From UBA7672 sp047601145 (lineage in GTDB: Bacteria; Pseudomonadota; Alphaproteobacteria; Caulobacterales; Hyphomonadaceae), in NCBI GenBank assembly GCA_047601145.1, contig JASGJW010000002.1, positions 437,212 to 501,211 of the forward strand: DNA of 64,000 nucleotides, given 5' to 3'. The notes under the pieces were generated by a model that was not told where the DNA came from, made no database searches, and was given only the letters and a program-made list of their open reading frames with translations. Of this stretch, positions 8,256-16,733 are shown one piece after another; position 1 is the first letter of the stretch, and every line of letters starts with the position of its first letter. The position numbers and the translations under genes were made by a program.

Positions 8256-10565
8256 ATGCCCTCACTTACTCCCAGCCTCGAACGTGCTCTTGAACGCGCC
8301 CTGCAACTGGCCGCGGAGCGGAAGCACGAATACGCCACGCTAGAACACCTGTTGCTCGCCCTCACGGAAGATGAGGACGCAGCCGAGGTGATGACGGCCT
8401 GCAAGCTCGATATCGAGAAGCTGCGCCGTGACCTCGCCAACTATCTCGACAATGACTGTGCCTCCTTCGTCGTGGAAGACGGCGGGCAGGTGCATCCGAC
8501 GGCCGCCTTCCAGCGCGTTGTCCAGCGCGCTGTGCTTCACGTCGAATCGTCTTCGAAGGACGAAGTCACAGGCGCCAACGTCCTTGTCTCGATCTTCGCC
8601 GAGCGTGACAGCCATGCCGCGTACTTCCTGCAGGAGCAGGACATGACGCGCTATGACGCGGTGAACTACATCTCGCACGGCGTCGCCAAGAAGCCGGGCA
8701 TGTCCAAGCCGAAGCCTGTCGAAGGCGCGGCGGAGAAGGACGACGAAACCACCAAGCCGGTCGGCGAGGCGCTTGGTGCTTATTGCGTCGACCTCAACCA
8801 GAAAGCGCGTGAAGGCAAAACCGATCCGCTCATCGGCCGCCATTCGGAAGTCGAGCGCGCGATCCAGGTTCTCTGCCGTCGCCGCAAGAACAACCCGCTG
8901 CTCGTGGGTGATCCGGGCGTCGGCAAGACGGCCATCGCCGAAGGCCTCGCCAAAAAGATCGTTGATGGCGAAGCCCCCGGCATCCTCGCCGATGCGGTGA
9001 TCTACTCGCTCGACATGGGCGCTCTCCTCGCGGGCACGCGTTACCGTGGCGACTTCGAGGAACGCCTCAAAGCTGTCGTGAAAGAGCTCGAAGAGCAGCC
9101 GAAGGCCGTCCTCTTCATCGACGAGATTCACACCGTCATTGGCGCCGGGGCGACCTCCGGCGGCGCGATGGATGCGTCCAACCTGCTGAAGCCCGCGCTT
9201 CAGTCGGGCCAGCTGCGCTGCATGGGGTCCACGACCTACAAGGAATACCGCCAGCACTTCGAGAAGGACCGGGCGCTTGCTCGTCGCTTCCAGAAGATCG
9301 ACGTGGTCGAGCCATCCGTCGAAGACACGATCAAGATCGTGATGGGCCTCAAGCCCTACTTCGAGGAATTCCACGGCCTTAAATACACCAACGAAGCCAT
9401 CCGCACCGCGGTTGACCTCTCGGCCCGCTACATCACGGACCGCAAGCTGCCCGACAAGGCGATCGATGTGATCGATGAAGCCGGCGCCGCGCAGTGGCTC
9501 GTGCCCGAGAACAAGCGCCGCAAGCAGATCGGCGCCCGCGAGGTCGAGGTCGTCATCTCCAAGATGGCGCGCATTCCGGCCAAGCAGGTCTCGAAGTCCG
9601 ACGCCGAGCAGCTCAAATCGCTCGAGGCGGATCTCAAGCGCGTGGTCTTCGGTCAGGACGGCGCCATCAAGGCGCTCGCCACCGCGATCAAGCTGGCCCG
9701 CGCCGGCCTGCGCGAACCGAACAAGCCGATCGGCTGCTACCTGTTCTCCGGCCCCACCGGCGTCGGCAAGACGGAAGTTGCGAAGCAGCTCTCGTCCATC
9801 CTCGGCGTCGAGATGTTGCGCTTCGACATGTCGGAGTACATGGAGCGCCACACGGTCTCGCGTCTCATCGGCGCGCCTCCGGGCTATGTCGGCTTCGACC
9901 AGGGCGGCCTCTTGACCGACGGCGTCGACCAGCATCCTCACTGTGTCCTCCTGCTTGACGAGATCGAGAAGGCGCACCCGGACCTGTTCAACATCCTCCT
10001 GCAGGTGATGGACAACGGCACGCTCACCGACTCGAACGGCAAGAAAGTCGACTTCAGGAACGTGATCCTCATCATGACCACGAACGCCGGCGCATCCGAT
10101 GCCGCCAAAGAGTCGATCGGCTTCGGCCGCGGCAAGCGCGAAGATGAGAATGAAGAGGCGATCAAACGCCTGTTCACGCCCGAATTCCGCAATCGCCTCG
10201 ATGCGACCATCCCGTTCGCGGGTCTGTCGCAGGAAATCATCGAGATGGTCGTCGACAAGTTCATCCTCCAGCTCGAAACCCAGCTGGCGGACCGCAACGT
10301 CACGATCGCGCTCACGCCGAAAGCCCGCAAATGGCTCGCCACGCGCGGCTACGATGAAGCCTTCGGCGCCCGTCCGCTGGGCCGCCTTATCCAGGAGCAC
10401 GTCAAGAAGCCGATGGCCGACGAACTCCTCTTCGGCTCGCTCCAGAAGGGCGGCGGCGTGAAGATCGACATCGACAAGAACGACCCGGAAAAACTGTCGT
10501 TCAAGTTCGTTGAAAATCCCAAGCCCACTCAGAAGGAAAAGAACGAACCGGAATCGGTGGAGTAG
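8256..10565 (+). CDS. clpA: ATP-dependent Clp protease ATP-binding subunit ClpA
   Basis: A 769-residue AAA+ unfoldase that threads substrates into ClpP. Residues 1-145 are the N-domain to which ClpS docks. The first AAA module has Walker A GDPGVGKT (218-225) and Walker B VLFIDEIH; the second has Walker A GPTGVGKT near residue 499, the pore loop GYVGFDQGG, and Walker B VLLLDEIEKAHPD. It lacks the middle coiled coil of ClpB, which identifies it as ClpA. Length matches the family. It is the last gene of the clpS-clpA unit and is followed 21 bases later by a strong terminator. Confidence 0.97.
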   Translation: MPSLTPSLERALERALQLAAERKHEYATLEHLLLALTEDEDAAEVMTACKLDIEKLRRDLANYLDNDCASFVVEDGGQVHPTAAFQRVVQRAVLHVESSSKDEVTGANVLVSIFAERDSHAAYFLQEQDMTRYDAVNYISHGVAKKPGMSKPKPVEGAAEKDDETTKPVGEALGAYCVDLNQKAREGKTDPLIGRHSEVERAIQVLCRRRKNNPLLVGDPGVGKTAIAEGLAKKIVDGEAPGILADAVIYSLDMGALLAGTRYRGDFEERLKAVVKELEEQPKAVLFIDEIHTVIGAGATSGGAMDASNLLKPALQSGQLRCMGSTTYKEYRQHFEKDRALARRFQKIDVVEPSVEDTIKIVMGLKPYFEEFHGLKYTNEAIRTAVDLSARYITDRKLPDKAIDVIDEAGAAQWLVPENKRRKQIGAREVEVVISKMARIPAKQVSKSDAEQLKSLEADLKRVVFGQDGAIKALATAIKLARAGLREPNKPIGCYLFSGPTGVGKTEVAKQLSSILGVEMLRFDMSEYMERHTVSRLIGAPPGYVGFDQGGLLTDGVDQHPHCVLLLDEIEKAHPDLFNILLQVMDNGTLTDSNGKKVDFRNVILIMTTNAGASDAAKESIGFGRGKREDENEEAIKRLFTPEFRNRLDATIPFAGLSQEIIEMVVDKFILQLETQLADRNVTIALTPKARKWLATRGYDEAFGARPLGRLIQEHVKKPMADELLFGSLQKGGGVKIDIDKNDPEKLSFKFVENPKPTQKEKNEPESVE

Positions 10566-10586
10566 AGCGACCTACACAGAATGCAG

Positions 10587-10616
10587 AAAGGGCGGCTCCC
10601 AAGAGCCGCCCTTTTT
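10587..10616 (+). terminator. rho-independent terminator of clpS-clpA
   Basis: A perfect 12-base stem (AAAGGGCGGCTC / GAGCCGCCCTTT) with a four-base loop, followed by a T run on the plus strand. It begins 21 bases after the clpA stop. The symmetric stem may also slow transcription arriving from the opposite side, but the lipoprotein gene at 10637 on the minus strand would have only a short T run. Confidence 0.9.
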
Positions 10617-10636
10617 CATTCCGGTTGTCGTGATGT

Positions 10637-11236
10637 CTACGGCTCCGGCGTCGCGCCGTTCGGATCCACCGCCGCGCCTTGCTGCGTCGGCCAGATGATC
10701 GGGTAGGGCGGGCCTTTCGCGTCCGGCTCGCCGCAGGCTTGCCAGTGCATCTCCTGCACAGCGAAGCGCTTGCCATCCCAGTGATAGGCGCCTTCCGAGC
10801 CGCACGCGCCGTCCGTCGCGCCCTTGCGCATCGTCGTCAGCACGCCTGTTCCCGCATCGAGCTCCGCCATGCTCGCCTGGTCCGTCGCGAACCATCCGCT
10901 CGCATCATAGTCGGGAATGGCGAGCATCGCTGGCGCATTCGTGCCGTGTGACAGGAACAGCCGCACGGTGGTCGCGAACTCGCTCTTGCTGCAGCCGAGC
11001 AGGATGATCGCGTCCTTCTCAAGCCCGACAACCTTGGACTCCAGCACCGCATCCGCCGGCTTCGTGCACCCGCCGATCGTGTCGCTCAACTTCTGCGCCG
11101 AAGCGATCAACGCCGCATCTCCTTCGAGCGTGCGCGCAGCCGTTGCGTTGGCGTCCGGCGTTGGCTCGCCACATCCGCCCGCCGCCAGCGCCAGCACCGC
11201 CGCCGAAGCGAAAAGCGAGATCGAACCAGAGCGCAT
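10637..11236 (-). CDS. putative lipoprotein, possibly DUF1176-like
   Basis: A 199-residue exported protein. The ATG at 11236 has a GGAGG site five bases upstream. The signal ends ALAAGGC, a lipobox, so it is probably anchored to a membrane through Cys22. The mature part has four more Cys residues (GGCTKP, LLGCSKS, GACGSEG, QACGEP) that could form two disulfides, and a KRFAVQEMHWQACG segment typical of DUF1176-type proteins. That family's function is unknown, and my assignment is tentative. It converges with clpA at the terminator. Confidence 0.65.
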   Translation of the reverse strand: MRSGSISLFASAAVLALAAGGCGEPTPDANATAARTLEGDAALIASAQKLSDTIGGCTKPADAVLESKVVGLEKDAIILLGCSKSEFATTVRLFLSHGTNAPAMLAIPDYDASGWFATDQASMAELDAGTGVLTTMRKGATDGACGSEGAYHWDGKRFAVQEMHWQACGEPDAKGPPYPIIWPTQQGAAVDPNGATPEP

Positions 11237-11338
11237 GTCGTCCTCCAAATCGGACGCGAGTCATCACCAAACATTACTGCAAATCAATGGCGACACGCGC
11301 TCAAATCCGGGACGTGATCGCGCTTGTTACAATAGCGG

Positions 11339-11800
11339 CTACCAGAGATCGCTACGGGGTTTTCCCCCGAAAAGCTCGTCCAGCCGCCGCTTTGTGCCCG
11401 CGGAAACGTCTTCGGGCGGCTCAAGCGGGTCGAAAAACCGCACTTCGGCGATTTCTCCGCGCTGTGTGGCCTCTCCCTGCGTCCATGCCGCGATGCGGTA
11501 CAGGAGCACGTGGTCGTTGGGAAAAAATGCGTGATTGGCGTGCACCGACACCAGTTCGAACGCCTCTGGCGCCGCTCTGATTCCCGCCTCTTCCTCCAGC
11601 TCGCGGCCCAGCGAGTAAGCGCAAGTCTCGCGGCTTTCCACGCCGCCGCCAGGGAAATGCCACCCTGGCGTGTAGGTATGCTTCAGCAGCAGCACCTTTC
11701 CCGATTGATCCACAACCACGCCGCGTACGCCCAGCGTCGCCGGCCGCCGCATGCGCCAGTAGGCCTGAAAGACGCGGTCTCGAATCGTCGGTTTTCTCAA
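11339..11800 (-). CDS. Nudix hydrolase
   Basis: A 153-residue protein with a Nudix box, GGGVESRETCAYSLGRELEEEAGI, giving the metal-binding REXXEE glutamates. These enzymes cleave nucleoside diphosphates linked to another group; the substrate here is unknown. The PGWHFPGGGVE context resembles a broad group of alphaproteobacterial Nudix proteins. The start is a TTG without a clear ribosome site; an ATG 48 bases further in would also keep the whole domain. Confidence 0.85.
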   Translation of the reverse strand: MRKPTIRDRVFQAYWRMRRPATLGVRGVVVDQSGKVLLLKHTYTPGWHFPGGGVESRETCAYSLGRELEEEAGIRAAPEAFELVSVHANHAFFPNDHVLLYRIAAWTQGEATQRGEIAEVRFFDPLEPPEDVSAGTKRRLDELFGGKPRSDLW

Positions 11801-11875
11801 GGGGGTAGGAGCCTTGCCTGAAACAGTCTAGGACAGGCATAGACCGGAGACGGTGCAAGTCGGAAGGAGCATATC

Positions 11876-11956
11876 GTGGCTGCAGTGTGGGCTATCGTGG
11901 CGGTTGTGGTTGTATTCGGCCTGCTGAACATCATCGAATACCGCCGGATCGACTGA
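11876..11956 (+). CDS. 26-residue single-span membrane peptide
   Basis: A GTG start six bases after a good AAGGAG ribosome site opens a 26-codon frame ending in TGA. The product begins with 17 hydrophobic residues (AAVWAIVAVVVVFGLL) and ends with a polar, charged tail, NIIEYRRID. That is the design of a small inner-membrane protein with a cytoplasmic C-terminus. It precedes the antiporter gene by 43 bases on the same strand and may be co-transcribed with it, perhaps as an accessory subunit in the manner of KdpF, which is inference only. Confidence 0.6.
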   Translation: MAAVWAIVAVVVVFGLLNIIEYRRID

Positions 11957-11999
11957 TCGGCCCCGACCGGGGGCGTGATTCAAGGGGGAGGCGGGCACG

Positions 12000-13013
12000 A
12001 TGTTGTCCTCAGCCGCAGTTGCCGCGATCGTATTTCTGGTCGCCGGTTTCGCCATCCTGATCTACGCCGGCGACTGTCTGGTGCGCGGCGCGCTCGCTGC
12101 CGCCTACAAGTCGAACATCTCGCCGCTGCTCGTCGGCATTCTGATCGTCGGCTTCGGCACGTCGCTTCCTGAATTCCTGATCGGCGTGCAGGCCGCCTCC
12201 AACGGCTATTCAGGTCTCGCGCACGGCAACATCATCGGCTCGAACATCGCCAACATCCTGTTGGTGCTAGCGCTGCCCGCGCTGATTTTCCCGATCGCAA
12301 CCGACGCGCCGCGCATGCGCATAACCGCCTTCTTCATGCTCGTCTGCACGGCGGCGTGGATCGGCGTTACCATGTTCTTCGGCCTAACCGAGCTCGTCGG
12401 CATCACCTTCCTCATCGTCCTGGCCGTCTACGTCGTGATGGCGTGGTTCATCGCGCGCGACGACACCACCGAGGACACCAAGGAAGAAATCGCGATCATG
12501 AACACGCCGGCCTGGCGCATGGTCGTGCTGATCCTGATCGGCCTTGTCGGCCTGCCGCTCGGCTCCCGCCTGCTGGTCGATGGCGGCATCACCTTTGGCC
12601 ACGAGCTGAATATCTCGGAACGCATAGTCGGTCTCACAGTTCTGGCCCTCGGTTCCTCGCTGCCCGAACTCGGCGCCGCCATCGCTGCGGCTGTCCGCAA
12701 GCAGTCGGATGTCGCCATGGGCAACATCATCGGCGCCAATATCTTCAACATTCTCGGTGTCGGCGGAGTGGTGGGCATTCTGGGGCCCCGCGCGCATGTC
12801 AGCCCCGAATTCACGGCTTTCAGCAACTGGGCCATGATCGCCGCCGCGGTGCTGGTTGTGGTCGTGATCTTCTTGAAGCGCCGCGTGGGCTTCGCAACAG
12901 GGATCGTCTTCCTGCTGGGTTACGCGCTCTACCTGTTCGGCCTTGTGAACAACTGGTCGTTCGAAGGCCTGGGCGATCTCATCATCGTCCCCTCAGCCCA
13001 TACGCCGAACTGA
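12000..13013 (+). CDS. calcium/sodium antiporter, CaCA family
   Basis: A 337-residue membrane protein with about ten transmembrane segments in two inverted halves. Each half has the alpha-repeat that binds the ions: GFGTSLPEFLIG with GNIIGSNIANILLVL in the first, and ALGSSLPELGAA with GNIIGANIFNILGV in the second. This is the signature of YrbG-type K+-independent Na+/Ca2+ exchangers. Length is normal. Its stop codon abuts that of the SixA gene on the other strand (13011-13013 versus 13014-13016), so the two genes converge with no spacer. Confidence 0.93.
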   Translation: MLSSAAVAAIVFLVAGFAILIYAGDCLVRGALAAAYKSNISPLLVGILIVGFGTSLPEFLIGVQAASNGYSGLAHGNIIGSNIANILLVLALPALIFPIATDAPRMRITAFFMLVCTAAWIGVTMFFGLTELVGITFLIVLAVYVVMAWFIARDDTTEDTKEEIAIMNTPAWRMVVLILIGLVGLPLGSRLLVDGGITFGHELNISERIVGLTVLALGSSLPELGAAIAAAVRKQSDVAMGNIIGANIFNILGVGGVVGILGPRAHVSPEFTAFSNWAMIAAAVLVVVVIFLKRRVGFATGIVFLLGYALYLFGLVNNWSFEGLGDLIIVPSAHTPN

Positions 13014-13502
13014 TCAGTCACTGATCGTCTTCGGCGTGATGAATTCCTGCAGCTTCAGGGCGCCAAGGTCGTCCTTGCGCGAATAGAGCGCCGCCGCGCA
13101 GGTGGGGAATTTCGTCCGCACCGCTGCATCCAGCGGCGTGTTCCGCCGCGCAAGGCGGATGGCGAGTTCCTGCAGTCCCGGATTGTGCCCAATCATCATG
13201 AGGCGCTGGACCTTCGCGTGCTCCACCAGATGCAGCAGCGTCTCCGCCGTTGCATCATAGAGCTCCTCGAGAAAGCGCGCCTCGACGCCCGGGAAGGCCA
13301 TCGAAACCAGTTCCCACGTTTCCCGGGTCCGCCGGGCAGCTGACACCAGCACCAGTTCCGGCTCCGCGCCGGCGTCCGCGAGCGCCTTGCCCACTACCGG
13401 CGCATCCTCGCGCCCGCGCGGCGCGAGCGCACGGTCAAAGTCCTGGCCGGTGTCGGAATCGACGGCAGCCTTGGCGTGGCGAAGAAGTATGAGCTGGCGC
13501 AT
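13014..13502 (-). CDS. SixA-like histidine phosphatase
   Basis: A 162-residue phosphatase of the histidine phosphatase superfamily. The N-terminal LILLRHAKA carries the catalytic RHG-like motif (here Arg-His-Ala, as in SixA), and the second catalytic His is in MMIGHNPGL. SixA removes phosphate from phosphohistidine on phosphorelay or PTS proteins; the target here is not known. The frame is open further upstream, but the ATG at 13502 puts the catalytic strand right at the N-terminus as in the family. Confidence 0.87.
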   Translation of the reverse strand: MRQLILLRHAKAAVDSDTGQDFDRALAPRGREDAPVVGKALADAGAEPELVLVSAARRTRETWELVSMAFPGVEARFLEELYDATAETLLHLVEHAKVQRLMMIGHNPGLQELAIRLARRNTPLDAAVRTKFPTCAAALYSRKDDLGALKLQEFITPKTISD

Positions 13503-13636
13503 ATGGTCCCGGCCTCTTTCCCGGCGTTTCCTCTGCCGCAAAGTCCCGAAGCTTGCCAAGGGCATAACCCCAAAACGCGACCGCACGATGGCGTCACCGC
13601 CTCCGATTTAATCCTCGACCCCTCTTGTGCGCTGCA

Positions 13637-13654
13637 ATATGATGACCATCATAT
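13637..13654. promoter_or_regulatory. inverted repeat upstream of thiolase gene, candidate operator
   Basis: ATATGATG-AC-CATCATAT is a perfect inverted repeat with eight-base arms, ending 26 bases before the thiolase ATG. Its position over the likely promoter or leader suggests a dimeric repressor site. Which regulator binds is unknown; no regulator gene lies directly beside it. Confidence 0.5.
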
Positions 13655-13680
13655 AAAGAGCCGAAACAGGGAGTCGCAAC

Positions 13681-14838
13681 ATGACCCGGGCCGTCATCGC
13701 TGGTTACGCACGCACGCCGTTCCACTTCGCCAACAAGGGAAAGCTTGTGGGCGTCCGCCCTGACGATCTCGCCGCCATCGCCATCAAGGGGCTGGTCGAG
13801 CGCGCCGGTATAGATCCCAAGACCCTGGAAGACGTCGTCCTCGGCACGGCCTATCCGGAAGCAGAGCAGGGCTCGAACATCGCCCGCCTCGCCGCACTCC
13901 TTGCAGGCCTCCCCATCGAACTCGGCGGCATCACGATGAACCGCTTCTGCGGTTCGTCCATGTCGGCCATCCACTACGCCGTTGGCCAGATCGCCATCGG
14001 CGCGGGCGAAGCCTTCATCGCCGGCGGCGTCGAAAGCATGACGCGCGTGCCGCAAGGCGGCTTCAACCACTCACCGAACCCCCGCTTCAAAGGCAAGGCG
14101 CAGAACAATCCCGACGTGATGCTCGATGCCTACATCTCCATGGGCGAGACGGCGGAGAATGTGGCGAAGCAGTTCAACATCTCCCGCGCCGATCAGGAAA
14201 AGCTCGCCTGGGCCTCGCAGATGAAAGCCGCCGAGGCGCAACGCGAAGGCCGCCTGAAGGCCGAGATTGTCCCCGTGAAAACCGCTGACGGCATCGTCGA
14301 CCAGGACGGCACGCTGCGTCCCTCGACCACGCTCGAAGGTCTCGCCGGCCTCAAGCCCGCCTTCCGCGCCGACGGTTCAGTCACCGCCGGCACCTCATCT
14401 CCGCTCACGGATGGCGCCGCGATGACGCTGATCGCTTCGGAAGATTACGCGAAGCGCCACGGCCTCGACATTCTTGGCCGCATCCGCTCCGTCGCCATCG
14501 CAGGCGTGCCGCCGGAAGTCATGGGCATGGGTCCAGTTCCGGCCAGCCGCAAGGCGCTGGAGCGGGCAGGGCTCACCATGCGTGACATCGATGTGGTGGA
14601 GATCAACGAAGCCTTCGGCTCTCAGGCCGTCGCCTCGATCCGCCAGCTCGAAATCTCCATGGAGAAAGTCAACATCGACGGCGGCGGCATCTCGATCGGC
14701 CACCCGCTCGGCGCGACAGGCGCCCGCATCACGGCCAAAGCCGCTCAGATCATGAAGCGCGAAGGCAAGCGCTTCGCCCTCGCCACACAGTGTATCGGCG
14801 GAGGCCAGGGTATCGCGACGGTGATCGAAGCGGTCTGA
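13681..14838 (+). CDS. acetyl-CoA C-acyltransferase (thiolase)
   Basis: A 385-residue thiolase. The nucleophilic Cys is Cys90 in MNRFCGSSMSA; His341 lies in GHPLGATGAR and the second catalytic Cys371 in QCIGGGQG. The NEAFGSQA motif completes the active site. The sequence is closer to FadA-type degradative 3-ketoacyl-CoA thiolases than to biosynthetic acetoacetyl-CoA thiolases, but the boundary is not sharp. No FadB partner is adjacent, so its exact pathway (fatty acid or other acyl-CoA breakdown) is open. A perfect inverted repeat lies just upstream. Confidence 0.92.
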   Translation: MTRAVIAGYARTPFHFANKGKLVGVRPDDLAAIAIKGLVERAGIDPKTLEDVVLGTAYPEAEQGSNIARLAALLAGLPIELGGITMNRFCGSSMSAIHYAVGQIAIGAGEAFIAGGVESMTRVPQGGFNHSPNPRFKGKAQNNPDVMLDAYISMGETAENVAKQFNISRADQEKLAWASQMKAAEAQREGRLKAEIVPVKTADGIVDQDGTLRPSTTLEGLAGLKPAFRADGSVTAGTSSPLTDGAAMTLIASEDYAKRHGLDILGRIRSVAIAGVPPEVMGMGPVPASRKALERAGLTMRDIDVVEINEAFGSQAVASIRQLEISMEKVNIDGGGISIGHPLGATGARITAKAAQIMKREGKRFALATQCIGGGQGIATVIEAV

Positions 14839-14920
14839 CTGTTTCCCTTCCCCGAAACTCCTGCGGGCGGCGCTCAAAAGGCGTCGCCCGATTTATTTGC
14901 TGATCGCCCGCGGGAAATGG

Positions 14921-14972
14921 TTGCATTTGAGTGCAACGAAGCGCATGTGTCATTCACTGCACGCAGATGCAG
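14921..14972. promoter_or_regulatory. two matching inverted repeats upstream of cupin-TetR operon
   Basis: TTGCATTTGAGTGCAA (14921-14936) and CTGCACGCAGATGCAG (14957-14972) share the form NTGCA-N6-TGCAN and start 36 bases apart. They lie 29-80 bases before the cupin start. Two copies of one dyad in a promoter region point to a dimeric regulator; the TetR-family protein encoded in the same operon is the natural candidate, which would make the operon self-regulating. This is inference from position. Confidence 0.55.
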
Positions 14973-15000
14973 CGAAACATAAGCGCTGAAAGGGTTGAAA

Positions 15001-15432
15001 ATGTTCGGGACGAAACAGGGGCTCACAGAAAGCCTCTACATCGTCGGCGAAACCATGAAGCCGATGCTGACCAACGACATGGGATCGGGAATCGAGATCT
15101 TCGACACATCCGGGCCGACCGGCGGCGGGCCGCCTCCGCACAGGCATCCGTGGGAAGAAATCTATGTCGTGACCAAGGGCAGGCTGCAGGTGATGGTTGC
15201 GGGCGAGACCCGGGTGCTTGGCCCGGGAGAGTTTGCCCATGTGCCGGCCAACACGCCGCACAGCTATCTCACCATCGAGGATGCCGAATTCCTGACGATC
15301 GTGACGCGCGGAAACGCCTCGAAATTCTTCCGCCGTATCGCGAAGGAAGTCCGGATGGAGCCGCTGGACGTTCCGCATCTCGTGCGCGCTGGCGCGGAGC
15401 ACGACATCGAGTTTCTGCCGCCGGAAGCGTGA
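15001..15432 (+). CDS. cupin-domain protein
   Basis: A 143-residue single-domain cupin. Motif 1, HRHPWEE (His47, His49, Glu53), and motif 2, PANTPHSYL (His85), supply the four usual metal ligands, so it probably binds a divalent metal. The substrate is not evident; such proteins include small dioxygenases and sensors. The ATG at 15001 has an AGGG site seven bases upstream. It is followed ten bases later by a TetR-family gene and preceded by two matching inverted repeats. Confidence 0.85.
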   Translation: MFGTKQGLTESLYIVGETMKPMLTNDMGSGIEIFDTSGPTGGGPPPHRHPWEEIYVVTKGRLQVMVAGETRVLGPGEFAHVPANTPHSYLTIEDAEFLTIVTRGNASKFFRRIAKEVRMEPLDVPHLVRAGAEHDIEFLPPEA

Positions 15433-15442
15433 CCGCTAACGA

Positions 15443-16051
15443 ATGACCGCAACGCGACGATATACGAGTCCAAAACGAGAAGCGCAGGCGGCTGCGACGC
15501 GCGAGGCTATTCTCGAGGCGTTCGCAGAACAACTTTCCGAGCCCGGACGCGACCGGCTTTCGCCCAGCGAAGCCGCCGTCCGGGCCGGAGTTTCCCTGCG
15601 CACGGTGCATTTCCATTTCCCGAACGAAGAAAGCCAGATACTGGCGCTGGGCGAATGGTTCGACCGGCTGTTCTATCCCGGCGGCGTTGTGCTGGCGGAC
15701 GGGCCGGATGACCTCGCTCGCTATTATCGCGACATCCACCGCATGGGCCTGCAGCATCCGGTCAGCCGTATCCTGACATCGCGCAAGGGCGGCATCTGGC
15801 AGGAAGTTCGCGACCGCCGGCGCACGAGGCGGCTGGAGGCGATCCGGAAATCTGTGCGGGCGATCGGCGCGCCTGTGAAGGCCACGGAGGATGCGCTGGC
15901 CGTTCTGCTGGCGCTGTCGGGCGGCGACGCCAGCTGGAGCGTTCATGATCAGGGGCTGCCAGTGGAGCGCGTGCCGGATGCAATCGCCGGCGCGGTGCAG
16001 GTGATTGTCGACGATCTGAAGGCCAGGGCGCGGGGCAAAACCAGGCGCTGA
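15443..16051 (+). CDS. TetR/AcrR family transcriptional regulator
   Basis: A 202-residue regulator. The N-terminal segment (REAILEAFAEQLSE, SPSEAAVRAGVSLRTVHFHFPNEESQ) is the TetR helix-turn-helix, with the usual aromatic residues after the recognition helix. The C-terminal helical part is the ligand and dimer domain, too variable to predict a ligand. Ten bases separate it from the cupin gene, so the two form an operon. It probably represses that operon through the upstream dyads. Confidence 0.87.
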   Translation: MTATRRYTSPKREAQAAATREAILEAFAEQLSEPGRDRLSPSEAAVRAGVSLRTVHFHFPNEESQILALGEWFDRLFYPGGVVLADGPDDLARYYRDIHRMGLQHPVSRILTSRKGGIWQEVRDRRRTRRLEAIRKSVRAIGAPVKATEDALAVLLALSGGDASWSVHDQGLPVERVPDAIAGAVQVIVDDLKARARGKTRR

Positions 16052-16110
16052 TGCTGCCAGCAATCTCGGCATTGCACGCATAGAGCTTCTAGAAGGGAAG
16101 CGCAGGCCTA

Positions 16111-16623
16111 TCAGGTCACGCAGCAGCGAAGGATCGGTCCCGTCCAAGTGACGCCATCGCCCGCCAGCGTTTCCACATCAGAGACATTCGCAGCCGCCAC
16201 CACACGCGGCCAGAACGCCTTGGCGGGCAAGTTGCGTTCGCCAATTGCGATCTCCCACTGACCCTTGTGCATCTCGATTACGTCGACCGCCGCTCGCGCG
16301 CCGATGCCGTCGCGCCGGAAGGGCCGCGCCACGAAGAACTCGCCCATGTTGAAATCGACGGCCCGCCCGCAGTGCGATGCCTTGTTCAGCAGCGCGAACC
16401 CCGCAAGCTGCCCGCCCGCCCGGATGAACCACACTGCGCGATCCGCCTCCGTCCAGTACCGCTCCAGCTGCAGCACATCCGCAAACCGCCCATCTTCCTC
16501 CACGCCAATCTTTCGCTCCGGCGCGAGGAAGTCGTTGAAGTCATGAATATAGAGCTGGATGAGATTTGCCAGCGCGGCCTTCTGATGCGGCTCGCCACGT
16601 TCGAGCCTGACCTTGTCTGCCAT
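16111..16623 (-). CDS. GNAT family N-acetyltransferase
   Basis: A 170-residue protein with the acetyl-CoA-binding region FFVARPFRRDGIGARAAVDVIE, where RRDGIG matches the Q/RxxGxG/A signature, followed by the C-terminal strand-helix NLPAKAFWPRVV. The substrate is unknown. The ATG at 16623 is chosen because upstream sequence in this frame has no protein-like features. It lies 110 bases downstream of rtcB on the same strand. Confidence 0.82.
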   Translation of the reverse strand: MADKVRLERGEPHQKAALANLIQLYIHDFNDFLAPERKIGVEEDGRFADVLQLERYWTEADRAVWFIRAGGQLAGFALLNKASHCGRAVDFNMGEFFVARPFRRDGIGARAAVDVIEMHKGQWEIAIGERNLPAKAFWPRVVAAANVSDVETLAGDGVTWTGPILRCCVT

Positions 16624-16733
16624 TTCGCCACCTGCTTTCCGGCCATCGCTTGCGCTGCGGCGTTCGTCATTTGATTTGGACCAGCGGACCAGATCACGCC
16701 GGGCGACACTTACGTGCCGCCCGGCGCCATTCC

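Noticed and set aside
8340..10400. A 686-codon open frame on the strand opposite clpA
   Set aside because: Its composition is the typical high-GC antisense shadow (Arg/Asp/Val/Leu-rich, low complexity), it has no domain, and clpA on the plus strand is certain.
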